Origin: Candidatus Poribacteria bacterium
Lineage (GTDB): Bacteria > Poribacteria > WGA-4E > WGA-3G
NCBI GenBank assembly: GCA_007571305.1
Contig: RKRR01000122.1
Coordinates: forward strand, 1-35,292
Direction: 5' to 3'
Length of the DNA: 35,292 bases
Below the pieces are notes generated by a model. The model was not told the origin of the DNA, did not search any database, and saw nothing but the letters and a program-made list of their open reading frames with translations. Of the stretch, positions 1 through 8,509 are shown in pieces (within the stretch, counting starts at the first letter, position 1; each line of letters begins with the position of its first letter). Position numbers and translations under genes: made by a program.

Positions 1-514
1 ATAACAGCCGTTTTGCTGGTGCCACGCCCGCGGGGTGCGGGTTCACGATCTTCTTTTTTGTTCTCTTTACGCGGTTTGCCTCCAAGATAGGTCTCATCAG
101 CTTCTACAATGCCTTTGAGTAATGTAGAACTTGTCTTATTCGCCATTTCCGCACGAATACGACACAGTAGAAACCAAGCCGTTTTTTGAGTCACGTCTAA
201 ATCACGAGAAAGTTGGTAACTCGAGAGGCTTTTCTTCCCATTGAGTATCAAAGCGATAGCAAGAAACCATTTTTGTAACGCAATCTTCGTGCCTTGAAAG
301 ACTGTGCCTTGCGTAATCTTAAAACTTGCTTTACATTCATGACAATTGTAGCGTCCTGTGCGTCCATATTTGCCTATATCTTGCGTTTCATTTTTATCTC
401 CTGTGAACTCTCACAGTGTGGACAGATAACACCAGAACGCCATCTGATGTGTTCTAAATGTTTAAGACACGACGCTTGGTCCGGGAAACGTGCCATGACT
501 TCTATAAGGTTCAT
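1..514 (-). pseudogene. IS1595-family (ISXO2-like) transposase, frameshifted and cut by window edge
   Basis: Reading the minus strand from an ATG at 514, with AAAGG about 8 bases upstream, gives 46 residues starting MNLIEVMARFPDQ and reaching CPHC, the first half of the zinc ribbon of IS1595 transposases. This frame stops at 374-376. The -1 frame, entered near the A-run at 391-400, continues with YGRTGRYNCHEC (second ribbon half), the helical QLSRDLDVTQKTAWFLL stretch and EADETYLGGK, which carries the first catalytic Asp of the DDE/DDN nuclease. It stays open to base 1. The family is normally near 300 residues, so the catalytic C-terminus lies outside the window. One base lost or gained near 391-400 best explains the break. 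A sequencing error or programmed frameshift is possible, but the site is not a canonical slippery heptamer. Confidence 0.8.
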
Positions 515-564
515 CAAAAACGCCTTTGTCTCTCAAAAGGAGCCGCTAAAAATGTGCGACTTTC

Positions 565-594
565 AGTATAATAATAGCAATCTCTTCGAAGCAA
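565..594 (-). promoter_or_regulatory. Probable sigma70-type promoter of the transposase gene
   Basis: On the minus strand TTGCTT (589-594) is followed after 18 bases by TATACT (565-570). This lies about 50 bases upstream of the transposase ATG at 514. Sequence match only. Confidence 0.4.
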
Positions 595-607
595 CCCTGC
601 TTGAATT

Positions 608-635
608 TGAGGGAGGGTGCAACCTCCCTTTTTAA
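608..635 (+). terminator. GC-rich hairpin followed by a T-run
   Basis: GGGAGG, loop GTGCAA, CCTCCC and then five T residues form a compact intrinsic-terminator-like hairpin on the + strand. It lies just outside the transposase promoter and may protect the insertion sequence from, or end, transcription entering from the left. No + strand gene to its left is visible in the window. Confidence 0.45.
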
Positions 636-1104
636 CTGCAATTATTATACCATTTTTAATACTTTAAAACAAGCCAAAAACCCTTTATTTATCTGGATTT
701 ATCGCGATTTCTTAAAATTTTTTATAAGCCCAAAACTACTTATTGCGAAAAAAAATAACGCAATGGGGAAAATTAAAAAACGCCGGTTTGAAAAGACATG
801 AGAAGTCCAAAGCGGACGCAAATTGAGCAAAAAAGCAGGACATTCACGCAAAAAGAGGCGATTTTTCGGGAGATACCCGCGTAAGTCCTCCGTATCTGTG
901 AGGTTTCATCGGAAATGCGTCTACCCTGAGTATTTATCAAACCCACGTTTGAAAGAGCCGCGGGACGATCGGTTTCACACAGTATACCGATTTTTCTTGA
1001 CGTGTTTTCCAGAATTGGTTATTCTTTTCATGAGTGCAGAACTGATCAAAGGCAGTAGAAGGACCCATTGAAACATTTTATTCAGGACGAGGAGAATAAT
1101 ACCA
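636..1104. other. Gene-free stretch between the IS remnant and the first metabolic gene
   Basis: No reading frame here has a convincing start, domain or composition. The open stretches begin with weak starts and encode basic, low-complexity peptides. Visible structure is an AT-rich segment with a 6-bp inverted repeat, ATTGCG (742-747) and CGCAAT (759-764), around an A-rich loop, plus a probable promoter at 997-1025. It could include the outer end of the IS1595 element, but I could not identify its terminal repeat. Confidence 0.5.
997..1025 (+). promoter_or_regulatory. Probable sigma70-type promoter for the Gfo/Idh/MocA gene
   Basis: TTGACG (997-1002), 17-base spacer, TATTCT (1020-1025). Transcription would start near 1032, leaving a leader of about 70 bases before the ATG at 1105. 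Confidence 0.45.
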
Positions 1105-2184
1105 ATGAAAACGTATCGTGCTGCTGTTATTGGTTGTAGCCGGATGGGGGCATTTATTGATAACGAAGTACCTGATTACGAAGCGATTAAGCTCCCCTAT
1201 TCCCATGCTGCAGGTTTTTTTGCCGAAGAACGAATTGATCTTGTCGCGTGTGCTGATCTCCGTCCAGAAGTGATGGAACATTTTGGGAACCGATATAATG
1301 TCCCGAAAGCGAATCAATACACCGATTATCGTGACATGCTTGAAAAAGAACAGCCAGACGTTGTCAGTGTTGCTACACAACCGGAGCATCGCGCTGAGAT
1401 TGTTATTTACGCAGCGAAGCACGGTGTGAGAGCCATCTATGCAGAAAAAGCAATGGCGGCTTCTATGGACGAAGCAGCCGCAATGGTATCCGCGGTAGAA
1501 GAAAACAGTGTTGCCTTTAACCTCGGCACAAATCGCCGGTGGCATACAGGTTTTGACAAGATGAAAGAGGTCATTGACAGCGGTGAAATCGGTAACCTAC
1601 GCACCTTGATTATCTATTCAAATGGCACGCTTTTCAACTCAGCCAGCCATCACTTCGACCTAATTTTACGTCTGAATAGCGATGCACCTGCGAGTTGGAT
1701 TACAGGGTATCTACCACAAGGCGATTCGGTTTTTGATGGGAATGAGCTGCGAGCGGATCCGGCTGGAGGCGGAACAATCCAGTTTGAAAATGGTGTGACG
1801 GCACACGCCCTGCTAACGCCACGTAGTAGTGAATGGGAAGCAATTTGTGATGGCGGAACCGTTACATGTTGGAACAACGGTTGGCAGTGGCATCTCCGTA
1901 GACAGCAAGATGTACCGGGATGGAGGACGTGTCAGGTGCCTGAGACTTTTCCTGAATTTGAACGGACAAGTAGCACAGCAAATTTGATTAAAGACCTTGT
2001 TCACGCGTTAGATACGGGGCAACCGACCCGAGGGGGTGTCCAGTGCGCGTATGCCAGCACTGAACTGATTTTTGGCATCATCGAATCACATCTACATAAC
2101 GGCGCACGTATTGAACTTCCGTTGGAAGACTCAAAAGTCCGTCTACAAAGAAATCCAACTGCAAGACAGCCGCGCGTCGAGTAA
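1105..2184 (+). CDS. Gfo/Idh/MocA-family NAD(P)-dependent oxidoreductase
   Basis: A 359-residue protein with the family's N-terminal Rossmann fold. The dinucleotide loop is AVIGCSRMGAF (residues 7-17), a variant of GxGxxG. The family's EKP motif appears as EKA (EKAMAASMDEA), and NRRWHTGFDKMKEVIDSGEIG marks entry to the C-terminal substrate domain. These enzymes oxidise or reduce sugars, inositols or related polyols, usually in the cytoplasm. The substrate cannot be read from sequence. The ATG is supported by GAGGAG at 1089-1094, one of the clearest ribosome sites in the window, and by a promoter at 997-1025. The gene converges on the minus-strand catabolic group ending at 2231. With two enolase-superfamily enzymes nearby, a role in sugar or sugar-acid breakdown is a reasonable inference. 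Family assignment is firm, function open. Confidence 0.9.
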   Translation: MKTYRAAVIGCSRMGAFIDNEVPDYEAIKLPYSHAAGFFAEERIDLVACADLRPEVMEHFGNRYNVPKANQYTDYRDMLEKEQPDVVSVATQPEHRAEIVIYAAKHGVRAIYAEKAMAASMDEAAAMVSAVEENSVAFNLGTNRRWHTGFDKMKEVIDSGEIGNLRTLIIYSNGTLFNSASHHFDLILRLNSDAPASWITGYLPQGDSVFDGNELRADPAGGGTIQFENGVTAHALLTPRSSEWEAICDGGTVTCWNNGWQWHLRRQQDVPGWRTCQVPETFPEFERTSSTANLIKDLVHALDTGQPTRGGVQCAYASTELIFGIIESHLHNGARIELPLEDSKVRLQRNPTARQPRVE

Positions 2185-2230
2185 CCAGAGCAGATTTGGA
2201 AATATACGCCTTCAGCGGTGTTCAGTTTCA

Positions 2231-3196
2231 TTATGGGTTGTAGGGATGAGGAACTTTTTCAAGGGAGGCGCGCCGAATATCCTCTAACTCCTGAGCACTG
2301 AAAACACCCGCTTGATAGAGATTCCGATACTCTTCGGAGACGCTCTGCCCGAATATCATCAGATCATCCGTGTTAATTGTTACTGATACACCGTTATCGA
2401 ACAAGGCGCGAATCGGATGTGAGGCAAGATCGGGCACGCCATCCAATATCACATTGCTCGTTGGGCACACGTTCAATTGTATCTGATTCTCCGAAAGCCA
2501 TCGCATGATTTCAACGGATTCTGCGGCACCGATGCCGTGTTGGACCTCGTCTAAATCCAAAATCTCGATCGTCCGTCGGATTTCTTCTGCACCCCCAAAC
2601 TCTCCAACGTGTGCCTTTCGTTTCATCCCAGCGGCGCGTGCCTTGACATATAGGGACTGGACGGCTTCAGGCGCACACGCCTCTTGATCGCTATAGAGAT
2701 CGATGGATTGAAATAACCCCAATTCGACTGCTTCGTGCGCCAAACGCATTCGCTTTGGATCGTATGCATTTCCACGAGAAAAGCCGAGTTCAGGACGTAG
2801 ATCTGCCTGCCCCGAATATCGTTCAACCAACGTCTCAATGAACGCCCAAAGTCCTGCCACCCCATCAGGATAGAACTCTGCCAGCCGGATGTCGAAACTC
2901 ATCTCAAGCATAACAACGCCATCCCGGACCGCATCGTCCATCGCTGACACCCCAACGAACTCGAAACCTTCACGGTGTTTTATGGATGGTGCTAAGACCT
3001 TATCCGCATACGTCATCATTCCTGCAAGCCCATCCATCTGAGGAGGTGGTTTCGTTAGAGAATGACCTATCCAACGTTCAACATTCTCTAATCGTGTACT
3101 GAAAAATGCATGACAGTGAACATCGGTTTTCGGTGCTGCTCTTATAGCGTCTAAGTTATCTGTGGAGAGTGCTTCGAGGAAATCAATAGACATCAT
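2231..3196 (-). CDS. Adenosine deaminase-like amidohydrolase
   Basis: The 321 residues carry the metal and catalytic motifs of the adenosine/AMP deaminase family in order: HxH in TDVHCHA (H27, H29), HVGE (H196, E199), QHGIG (H220), a CPTSN motif (245-248 region) and INTDD (D277, D278). This family deaminates adenosine or related purines, and relatives act on modified or other amino-heterocycles, in the cytoplasm. The length is slightly under the usual 330-350. An ATG at 3193 is an equally good start. It is the last gene of a minus-strand group after the methyltransferase (36-base gap) and the rhamnonate-dehydratase-like gene, an odd mixture, so a non-purine substrate is possible. All expected metal ligands are present, so it is probably active. 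Confidence 0.85.
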   Translation of the reverse strand: MMSIDFLEALSTDNLDAIRAAPKTDVHCHAFFSTRLENVERWIGHSLTKPPPQMDGLAGMMTYADKVLAPSIKHREGFEFVGVSAMDDAVRDGVVMLEMSFDIRLAEFYPDGVAGLWAFIETLVERYSGQADLRPELGFSRGNAYDPKRMRLAHEAVELGLFQSIDLYSDQEACAPEAVQSLYVKARAAGMKRKAHVGEFGGAEEIRRTIEILDLDEVQHGIGAAESVEIMRWLSENQIQLNVCPTSNVILDGVPDLASHPIRALFDNGVSVTINTDDLMIFGQSVSEEYRNLYQAGVFSAQELEDIRRASLEKVPHPYNP

Positions 3197-3232
3197 GGCT
3201 CGACCTGCTCCATTTTTCGAGCAGTATGGGAT

Positions 3233-4006
3233 CTATACCGCTTTCTTCGCGACAATCGCAAAACTTACATTGTAAGCCATCTCATGTGCCCAACTTCCCG
3301 GTGTCGCCTCGATGTCTGGCAGGGTCCAAGAACGTTCTTCAACTCGCTCAATCAAGAAACCGTTGTCCACAAGTCCGTTGAATATATCGCCAAGGTAATG
3401 TCGAAAGTCGAAAGCACCGTCTGGATACCTATAAATACGTTCAGAATACGGTTCGGTGACGCGATAGAATTCACCATCCCACTCCAGGGAATGGTTGGCG
3501 GGATTGCCAAAATCTACGCGATACCGACCTCCCGGACGGACGATCCTTGATACGCCTCTATAAATCTCATGAACCGATGGCACCCAACTCATGGAAGGTC
3601 CTTGGTAGACGAGGTCAAATGATGCGTCTTCAATTGCGGACAAATTACGGATGTTGGCACAAATTGTCTCGACCGGATAGCCATAATGCCTTGCTGCAGT
3701 AACATCTCCGTTCAGCTGACCTTGCGTAAAATCAATCACAGTCACACGAGCATCAAGCAGGCCGAACACCGCAGACTGCTGTCCGCCACCTGCCGCGAGA
3801 CACAACACGTCTTTGTGTGCGACATCTCTGAGTAGGTAAGCCGGATAGATTTGATAGAGATGATACGGGATCGGATCAAGCAGCCCTTCAGCATATTGCA
3901 GAATGTCATCTCTTTCAAGGTCGATCCAAGGCACGGTAAAGCCGTTCTTCTTCAAAACTTCGCCTTCCCAATGCGCTCGATTGGCAATTGTAATTTCGTC
4001 ATTCAT
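3233..4006 (-). CDS. Class I SAM-dependent methyltransferase
   Basis: The 257-residue protein has methyltransferase motif I as VLCLAAGGGQQ (about 67-77), an acidic strand-2 end in VTVIDFT (D92) that would hold the SAM ribose, and a post-I segment DLVYQGPSMSWV followed by IVRPGGRYRVDFG. This is the classic Rossmann-like SAM fold of small-molecule methyltransferases. The acceptor is unknown. The N-terminus IANRAHWEGEV and the C-terminal EATPGSWAHEMAYNVSFAIVAKK resemble uncharacterised bacterial methyltransferases. The start has no clear Shine-Dalgarno sequence. It lies between an enolase-superfamily gene and a deaminase-like gene in the same direction, probably one transcript. Confidence 0.85.
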   Translation of the reverse strand: MNDEITIANRAHWEGEVLKKNGFTVPWIDLERDDILQYAEGLLDPIPYHLYQIYPAYLLRDVAHKDVLCLAAGGGQQSAVFGLLDARVTVIDFTQGQLNGDVTAARHYGYPVETICANIRNLSAIEDASFDLVYQGPSMSWVPSVHEIYRGVSRIVRPGGRYRVDFGNPANHSLEWDGEFYRVTEPYSERIYRYPDGAFDFRHYLGDIFNGLVDNGFLIERVEERSWTLPDIEATPGSWAHEMAYNVSFAIVAKKAV

Positions 4007-4079
4007 AGGATTTCACAGTAAAGATCTCCAGAGATATACTTCAACTGGATTCATCTATCGATAAATATGAAGGGGCGAC

Positions 4080-5246
4080 TTATGCCATGACACTCTCTAT
4101 CCATGCCTCATCAATGTCGAGACCGAAACCGGGGGCATCCGATGGAGCAACATAACCGTCTTTGATGACCGAGGTACCGGGTAACTTGACCATCTCTTCA
4201 AGAGGCACGCCCGGAGCAGAAACGCCTTCAGAACGTTCACCCCATGTGATGGCTGGCATCGCAAATGCGAGATGCTGACCGTAGGGATAATTCATTCCAC
4301 CGTGTGTAATTACGTTAATCCCATTTGCCTCTGCAATGTGACAAATTTTTGCCGCCGCGGTAATACCACCACACCATAAAACATCTGGCTGAAAGATGTC
4401 AACCAGTCGCCGTCCTGCCGCCTCCGCAAAGACAGTCGGCAGATACCAGTGTTCTCCTGTCGCGAGCGTTTGCCAGGGGATGCGTTGACGCACCGTCTCG
4501 TACCCAACAAAATCGTCGGCACGGATATAGTCCTCCATCCACTTCAACCCGTAAGGCTTCATGGTCTCGCAGACGCGCACCGTATGCTCTATGTCAAAAC
4601 CGGTCCAAGCATCTAACATCAGGTCAACTTTATCGCCGATCGCTTCCCGTGTCGCTGCGACCAATTCTTCAAGCTCGCCTAAGCCTTCTTTTCCTTGCTC
4701 AGGGCCCCAGGGTGTGAAGAGCTTTGTGGCTTTGAATCCGAGTTCCATATACCACTCCTGATCGAAGCCGGAAGCGTAGCAGAAGATCTTTTCTTTTTGC
4801 GGTCCTCCGAGGAGTTCGTAGACCGGTCTCCCCAAAATTTTGCCTTTGAGGTCCCACAAAGCACAATCAACGGCACTGATGGCGTAACTCGTCAAGCCGG
4901 TTGCACCGAAGGCGGCCGACAATCGCACCATCATATCCCATATTTTTTCAGTCGCCATACAATTCTCGCCAACCAGAAAAGGGGCAAAATGGTCTGATAT
5001 GATTCGGGTCACGGGACCCCCGTAAAGCGAGATACCGAAACCCCATGTCCCATCTTCTGCCGTTATAATGCAGGCAGGACGTTTCCATTCCGAGTAAGAA
5101 ACGTGTCCTTCTTTCCTGTTGAATGACGGATAACGCGTAATCGGTCGGTTCAATTGATATGTTCTTGACCGACTCGGTGTGCGCGGTGTTGTTGTCGGTT
5201 TTGGGTTTAGTTCGATTTCTACGACGCGAATTTCTTTAATTTTCAC
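4080..5246 (-). CDS. Enolase-superfamily dehydratase, L-rhamnonate dehydratase-like
   Basis: A 388-residue member of the mandelate racemase/muconate lactonizing group. The three metal ligands are visible as D212 (LMLDAWTG), E238 (WMEDY) and E265 (TGEHWY), with the catalytic His in VITHGG (H315). The pattern WMED, TGEH, QPDVLWCGGIT and a HG motif is closest to L-rhamnonate dehydratases, which remove water from acid sugars to give 2-keto-3-deoxy acids. The true substrate may differ. The start is GTG, preceded by AGGAG at 5252-5256 on the minus strand, a strong ribosome site. It heads a likely minus-strand operon with the methyltransferase and deaminase-like genes. A 159-bp mobile-type repeat sits just upstream, so its promoter may lie in or near that element. 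Confidence 0.85.
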   Translation of the reverse strand: MKIKEIRVVEIELNPKPTTTPRTPSRSRTYQLNRPITRYPSFNRKEGHVSYSEWKRPACIITAEDGTWGFGISLYGGPVTRIISDHFAPFLVGENCMATEKIWDMMVRLSAAFGATGLTSYAISAVDCALWDLKGKILGRPVYELLGGPQKEKIFCYASGFDQEWYMELGFKATKLFTPWGPEQGKEGLGELEELVAATREAIGDKVDLMLDAWTGFDIEHTVRVCETMKPYGLKWMEDYIRADDFVGYETVRQRIPWQTLATGEHWYLPTVFAEAAGRRLVDIFQPDVLWCGGITAAAKICHIAEANGINVITHGGMNYPYGQHLAFAMPAITWGERSEGVSAPGVPLEEMVKLPGTSVIKDGYVAPSDAPGFGLDIDEAWIESVMA

Positions 5247-5267
5247 AAAATCTCCTTTCTCTACCTA

Positions 5268-5426
5268 ATCCAAGTTGCTACGGATACAAGTTTAGAGATG
5301 CATCTGCTATGTTTCAGTGAAACACGCTTAGTATCTACGGCATTTCATAGCGTAAGAAACCGTGGGTCTCCTGCGTCTAAAAACGCACACCCGAACAGGT
5401 TATGCTACAGAACTGGCAACTTGGGT
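5268..5426 (-). mobile_element. Family A short inverted-repeat element, copy A1
   Basis: Ends ATCCAAGTTGC and GCAACTTGGGT are inverted repeats with one mismatch. The interior is about 90% identical by eye to copy A2 (10281-10438) read on the other strand, including 'agatgcatct' and 'acgcaggagacccacggttt'. A GTAG-headed hairpin lies at 5385-5408 on the minus strand. No matching target duplication is seen at this copy, unlike most others. It lies between divergent genes. Confidence 0.8.
5385..5408 (-). repeat. REP-like hairpin in copy A1
   Basis: GTAG head, left arm GCATAACCT, loop GTT, right arm CGGGTGTGC with two weakened pairs compared with the copy in A2. Confidence 0.7.
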
Positions 5427-5678
5427 TAGGACAACTTTCGGGGCCAATCATTCAGGATGTCCTCAAGTGTCGGGCAATGGTGCCTTATACCAACGTGAGT
5501 TGGCGATTTTTCTTGTATGAAACCAATTTTTGCTGTATGATAAGAACTTATGAAGATGCTGTTATTTTTCGATAATGTTTGCTTAAAGTATAGCATCTTA
5601 GGCTGTTTTTCTCTATCAAAAACAGAGTTTCCAATTCCCGCCACTAAAAGAGTGGAATGTAACAGAAGGAGGCAAAAA
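5427..5678. promoter_or_regulatory. Leader region of the LamG gene with an 8-bp inverted repeat
   Basis: Together with element A1 this forms a 430-base gene-free region. The clear structure is an exact inverted repeat, AAGATGCT (5553-5560) and AGCATCTT (5592-5599), enclosing a 31-base AT-rich loop. It could be a structured 5' leader or an attenuator. I see no convincing promoter or known riboswitch. AGGAGG at 5667-5672 is the ribosome site that fixes the TTG start at 5679. Confidence 0.4.
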
Positions 5679-6446
5679 TTGGAACTTAGCGTGAAAACGA
5701 TTATAGTTTTAACCGTTGCCGTGAGCCTTTGGTCTACAGGCGCGTTCGCAGCGGATCTTAGGGAAGGGCTCGTGGGTTACTGGCCCCTTGATGGTAATGG
5801 GGACGACGAATCTGGTAACGGAAACGATGTCACATTGGAAAAAGGCGCGAAATGGTCTGACGACGGTTGGGTGAACGGTGCCGTCGAATTCGACGGTGGT
5901 GGCGGACATGCCCTTGTTGATGATGCATTTGAATTGACAACGACTGCAATCACGGTGATTGCCCGAATCAACGGCTGGAAAACAATAGATTGGTCGGGAA
6001 TTGTCGTCGGGCGAAGTGATCCAGCATCATGGTGGATGGGTGTCGCCGCGAACAATACCCTCACCTATGTATGGAACAACAACTCCGCACTGACGTGGAA
6101 CTGGCAAGGCGCACCAGAAATCCCAGAAAATAAATGGGCGTTGGTCGCAATAGCGATTGAACCTGATAAAGCAACGAGTTACATTTATCACAGAGACAGT
6201 GACAAACTTGATGCTGAGGTCAACGACATTCCTCATATCGAACAGACAGTCGTCAATTTAAAGTTCGGATGGGATGAATGCTGCGGTGCCAGATATTTTA
6301 AAGGATTGATCGACGAAGTGATGATCTATGATCGGACGTTGAACGCCGACGACCTCAAAAGGCTTGCAGATGTTGGATTGCCTGTCGGGAGTAAAGGCAA
6401 ACTCGCGGTCACTTGGGCGGCACTCAAACGAGATGGGTGGAATTAA
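5679..6446 (+). CDS. Secreted LamG/concanavalin A-like domain protein
   Basis: The open frame begins at 5550, but AGGAGG at 5667-5672 lies six bases before an in-frame TTG at 5679. Starting there gives 255 residues with a textbook signal peptide: VKTIIVLTVAVSLWSTG followed by AFA|A. The rest is one LamG-like jelly-roll domain opening with GLVGYWPLDGNGDDESGNGNDVTL and closing with YFKGLIDEVMIYDRTLNADDL. Such domains bind carbohydrate or proteins outside the cell, and I see no catalytic domain. The C-terminus (GSKGKLAVTWAALKRD) resembles many poribacterial LamG proteins. A GTG at 5691 is an alternative start but is too far from the ribosome site. It is followed by two ABC exporter genes on the same strand. 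Confidence 0.85.
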   Translation: MELSVKTIIVLTVAVSLWSTGAFAADLREGLVGYWPLDGNGDDESGNGNDVTLEKGAKWSDDGWVNGAVEFDGGGGHALVDDAFELTTTAITVIARINGWKTIDWSGIVVGRSDPASWWMGVAANNTLTYVWNNNSALTWNWQGAPEIPENKWALVAIAIEPDKATSYIYHRDSDKLDAEVNDIPHIEQTVVNLKFGWDECCGARYFKGLIDEVMIYDRTLNADDLKRLADVGLPVGSKGKLAVTWAALKRDGWN

Positions 6447-6560
6447 AACGTAATCTTCTCCTACACTAGAAACATCGCCTGCAACACCGGCGCAGGTGAC
6501 TCGCGAGGGAGACGCGTCAAGTCCCAATCCACGTTGTTCTCCCAAAGGTAAAATTAAAAT

Positions 6561-8297
6561 TTGGAAAAAGTGCCATTCCGGCAATATGCCGCACTCCTTT
6601 CACAATACCTCAAACCGCAGTGGATACGCGTGACGCTGCTCGCTATCTTCATATTCAGCGCAATAGGTCTGGCCCTATTCAACCCACAAATCCTCCGCTA
6701 CTTCATTGACACAGCAAGAGAGGGAGGCGAGAGGCGAGACCTAATTATCGCTGGTATTGCGTTCTTTGCAATTGGGCTCCTTGGACAAGGGTTGATGTTA
6801 GTCAACACCTATTTAGGACAAGATATCGGCTGGCGAGCAACAAATTGGATGCGTGGTGACCTCGCGTACCACTGTTTACAGCTCGACATGTCCTTCCATC
6901 ATGAACACACGCCTGGGGAGATGGTAGAGCGCGTTGACGGCGATACCGCAGCACTCTCAAACTTTTTTTCTGAATTCATACTTCAGGTAATCGGGAGTTT
7001 ATTGCTGCTCAGCGGTATCCTGGTTGTGATCACCCTCGAAGATTGGCGGATTGGTATTGCCCTAACTGGTTTCGTGATGGTTTCCATCTTCGTCTACAAT
7101 CTTACTCGGAACATCGCAGTTCCGGTTTATACTGCCGAAAGAGAGGGATACTCCAGACTGTTCGGCTTTCTCGAAGAACGGTTAACAGGTATTGAAGATC
7201 TCCGCACAAACGGTGGCATCGGATATACCATGAATCGGTTCTACGATGTGAATCGGGGTGTATACGGCAGAGCCGTGAAAGCACACGTAATGGGAGAAGT
7301 GCTCCAAACAATCAGCGGTGTACTTTTTGCATTGGGGGTTGCGCTGGCAATGGGGATGAGTATCTACCTGTATCAGATAGAGGCGTTCACGATCGGGACC
7401 GTTTACCTTGTCATCCATTACACGGCGATGCTCCGAGGTCCGTTAATCATGATTAGCCGTCAGATTAATGAGCTCCAACGGGCGACCGCGGGGTTCAAAC
7501 GGATTGAAGAACTCTATCGCGTCACGTCAAGTATTGAGGATGGAACAGAAGCACTGCCTGCATCCGGCGCACTCGACATTGATTTTGACAAGGTCACATT
7601 CGGTTACACCGAAGATGAGTCCGTACTGAAAAATGTTTCATTCCAATTACAGTCGGGAAAGTCATTAGGGTTATTGGGACGGACAGGTAGCGGTAAAACA
7701 ACAATCACCCGCCTCCTATTTCGGTTCTATGAGATTAATAGCGGGCAGATTCGCGTCGCAGGTAAGCCAATAGAGAAAATTCAGTTGGACGATTTGCGGA
7801 ACCAAATCGGCATGGTTACACAAGATGTGCAACTTTTTAATGCGACAGTGCGCGAGAATTTAACGCTCTTTGACTCAGAAATTTCCGATGAGCGGATTTT
7901 GTCAGTGATTGGAGAACTCGGATTGTCAGAATGGTATCAATCCTTACCGAAGGGGCTTGATACATTTCTTGAGGGTACCGGGCTTTCTGCAGGAGAAGCG
8001 CAACTCTTGGCGTTTGCAAGGGTTTTCTTGAAAGACCCACGGATCGTTATTCTCGATGAACCCTCTTCAAGGCTTGACCCCGCAACGGAGCATCGCATCG
8101 ACAGGGCAGTACAACGGTTATTGAAAGGACGCACCAGTATCATCATTGCGCACCGACTCGGGACGGTTCAACAGGTAGACGAAATCATGATTCTCGCCGA
8201 CGGAGAGATTCGGGAGCATGGCGAACGCAATCAGCTTGTTCAAGACCCCGACTCGGTTTTCTCGCACTTGCTGAAAACGGGATTGGAGACTTTATAA
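6561..8297 (+). CDS. ABC exporter half-transporter (TMD-NBD), subunit 1
   Basis: 578 residues. An exporter-type membrane domain of about six helices (roughly 20-300) is fused to a nucleotide-binding domain with Walker A GRTGSGKT (373-380), Q-loop TQDVQLFN, Walker B RIVILDE with catalytic Glu 500, and switch His 531. The signature is LSAGEAQ rather than LSGGQ. The partner gene has a normal signature but lacks the Walker B glutamate, so the pair looks like a heterodimeric exporter with one consensus and one degenerate ATP site. The start is TTG after 'aaggtaaaattaaaat', closely matching the leader of the partner gene, which supports both starts. The stop codon TAA (8295-8297) lies inside the target duplication of element B1. 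The cargo is unknown. Confidence 0.9.
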   Translation: MEKVPFRQYAALLSQYLKPQWIRVTLLAIFIFSAIGLALFNPQILRYFIDTAREGGERRDLIIAGIAFFAIGLLGQGLMLVNTYLGQDIGWRATNWMRGDLAYHCLQLDMSFHHEHTPGEMVERVDGDTAALSNFFSEFILQVIGSLLLLSGILVVITLEDWRIGIALTGFVMVSIFVYNLTRNIAVPVYTAEREGYSRLFGFLEERLTGIEDLRTNGGIGYTMNRFYDVNRGVYGRAVKAHVMGEVLQTISGVLFALGVALAMGMSIYLYQIEAFTIGTVYLVIHYTAMLRGPLIMISRQINELQRATAGFKRIEELYRVTSSIEDGTEALPASGALDIDFDKVTFGYTEDESVLKNVSFQLQSGKSLGLLGRTGSGKTTITRLLFRFYEINSGQIRVAGKPIEKIQLDDLRNQIGMVTQDVQLFNATVRENLTLFDSEISDERILSVIGELGLSEWYQSLPKGLDTFLEGTGLSAGEAQLLAFARVFLKDPRIVILDEPSSRLDPATEHRIDRAVQRLLKGRTSIIIAHRLGTVQQVDEIMILADGEIREHGERNQLVQDPDSVFSHLLKTGLETL

Positions 8298-8301
8298 TTA
8301 A

Positions 8302-8420
8302 CAGGACTTACGCAATTTTGACCATGGGACGTTTTGCGAAAAGGAAAACCCAAAAAACACAGATGTCTTTGTGGCACAACCTAACAGGTTATGCTACAAA
8401 AAAGCAGCATGCGTAAGTCC
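8302..8420 (-). mobile_element. Family B short inverted-repeat element, copy B1
   Basis: Ends CAGGACTTACGC and GCGTAAGTCC are inverted repeats. The element is flanked by an exact 7-bp duplication TAATTAA (8295-8301 and 8421-8427), the first copy of which holds the stop codon of the upstream ABC gene. At 119 bp it has no coding capacity. It contains a perfect GTAG-headed hairpin on the minus strand and separates the two exporter genes, so it probably entered an operon. Confidence 0.85.
8374..8397 (-). repeat. REP-like hairpin in copy B1
   Basis: GTAG head, arm GCATAACCT, loop GTT, arm AGGTTGTGC. Nine pairs including one T-G. Confidence 0.8.
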
Positions 8421-8509
8421 TAATTAATTTGCCGAGGCGTTTCTTCAACTTGCACACGAAAACTTTCAAAGGACACAAGACAATACTTATCCGCAAGGTA
8501 AAATAAAAA

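Noticed and set aside
374..400. Programmed -1 frameshift in the transposase
   Set aside because: The site reads ATA AAA ATG in frame 0, not a canonical slippery heptamer, and IS1595-type transposases are normally single-frame.
601..1071. Two short + strand frames (601-801 and 823-1071)
   Set aside because: Weak starts, basic low-complexity products, no ribosome site; the first begins inside the IS-side hairpin region.
6480..6520. Hairpin CCTGC...GCAGG as a terminator after the LamG gene
   Set aside because: Short stem with a large loop and no T-run; the next gene follows closely on the same strand.
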